DNA of 64,000 bases from Flavobacterium sp. ASV13. Its GTDB lineage: Bacteria > Bacteroidota > Bacteroidia > Flavobacteriales > Flavobacteriaceae. The stretch covers positions 558,001 through 622,000 of the forward strand of contig NZ_JQJY01000002.1 in NCBI RefSeq assembly GCF_000745775.1. The letters are read 5' to 3'. This document shows, piece after piece, positions 63,766 to 64,000 of this stretch. The position numbers and the translations under genes are program-made. Position 1 is the first letter of the stretch. Every line of letters begins with the position of its first letter. The notes beneath the pieces were generated by a model. The model was not told the origin of the DNA and searched no databases. It saw only the letters and a program-made list of their open reading frames with translations.

Positions 63766-64000
63766 TTATTGTTTTGCTACTTTATTAGCTAGATTTTTAC
63801 TTTCAAACAAAACCATCATCTCATTTGCTTTTTCTGGCTTGTTAATGGCTTTTAATGATTCGGCGCAACGATAGTAATAAATTGGATCTAGATTTTTGCC
63901 TACTTCTATCAATTCACCGTAATATTTAGCTGCAGATTCCATGTCACCTTCAAAATACGATTTGTCTGCTACTTTTTTAAGCATATCGGTATTTTTATAG
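63766..64000 (-). CDS. TPR-containing protein, C-terminal fragment
   Basis: The frame is open to the window edge, so the ATG at 63984 is probably internal and the start lies outside. Visible part: two TPR-like helix pairs (SYFEGDMESAAKYYGELIEV and DPIYYYRCAESLKAINKPEK), close to the N-terminal TPR part of Bacteroidota OmpA-type gliding/secretion proteins, but here the protein ends soon after. The function cannot be assigned from the fragment. Confidence 0.7.
   Translation of the reverse strand, partial: YKNTDMLKKVADKSYFEGDMESAAKYYGELIEVGKNLDPIYYYRCAESLKAINKPEKANEMMVLFESKNLANKVAKQ

Overview
The window is low-GC DNA from a member of the Bacteroidota, most likely Flavobacterium or a close relative. 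The evidence is a SusD/SusE/GH13/GH97 glycan locus, secreted proteins with type IX secretion (T9SS) C-terminal sorting domains, lipoboxes typical of the phylum, and repeated TAnnTTTG promoter -7 elements. There is also a short-chain threonine dehydrogenase-like protein and DUF3078, DUF2480 and DUF5689 families.

Layout: 1-5.2 kb is the 3' part of a starch-type polysaccharide utilisation locus (SusD fragment, SusE-like lipoprotein, GH13 amylase, GH97 alpha-glucosidase). 5.3-9.3 kb holds mfd and a small lipoprotein on the minus strand. 9.6-14.2 kb holds a threonine dehydrogenase-like enzyme, an M1 peptidase and a subtilase. 14.5-25.8 kb is a pair of giant leucine-rich-repeat T9SS cargo proteins (the first broken by a one-base frameshift) plus a lipoprotein; the two giants share an upstream regulatory element. 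25.9-32 kb holds a DUF481-like outer-membrane protein, two distantly related secreted proteins of unknown function, a metallo-beta-lactamase-fold hydrolase and a coiled-coil membrane protein. 32.2-43.1 kb is a SUF iron-sulfur cluster region (sufA, sufB, sufC, sufD, sufS, sufE, DUF59/sufT) with extra genes inserted. 43.3-53.8 kb holds hflX, secreted proteins, a TonB-dependent receptor with a DUF5689 lipoprotein, an MFS transporter and two oxidoreductases. 62-64 kb holds rseP, two tandem tRNA-Asn genes and a truncated TPR protein.

The most unusual part is 53.8-61.8 kb, entirely on the minus strand. It is a peptide export locus: a C39-peptidase ABC transporter and an HlyD-type adaptor, preceded by at least four intact small double-glycine-leader peptides and one decayed one, two CPBP-family (CAAX-like) membrane proteases as likely immunity or processing proteins, several tiny membrane proteins, and a small HTH protein. 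The locus is built from repeated cassettes. Each starts with the same piece: the 3' end of the HTH gene, which carries a TAnnTTTG promoter, then a conserved 5' leader and a double-glycine peptide. Each peptide group ends in a hairpin terminator. Only the most upstream HTH gene is near full length, and it is out of frame at an A8 tract.

Intergenic spaces carry several different families of long hairpins made of short repeated words (gccacgaattcac, ccgcaaagttcgcaaag, cacatagaaacatag, ccattaagg, gtttcaggtttcaag). No CRISPR array, integrase or complete insertion sequence was seen.
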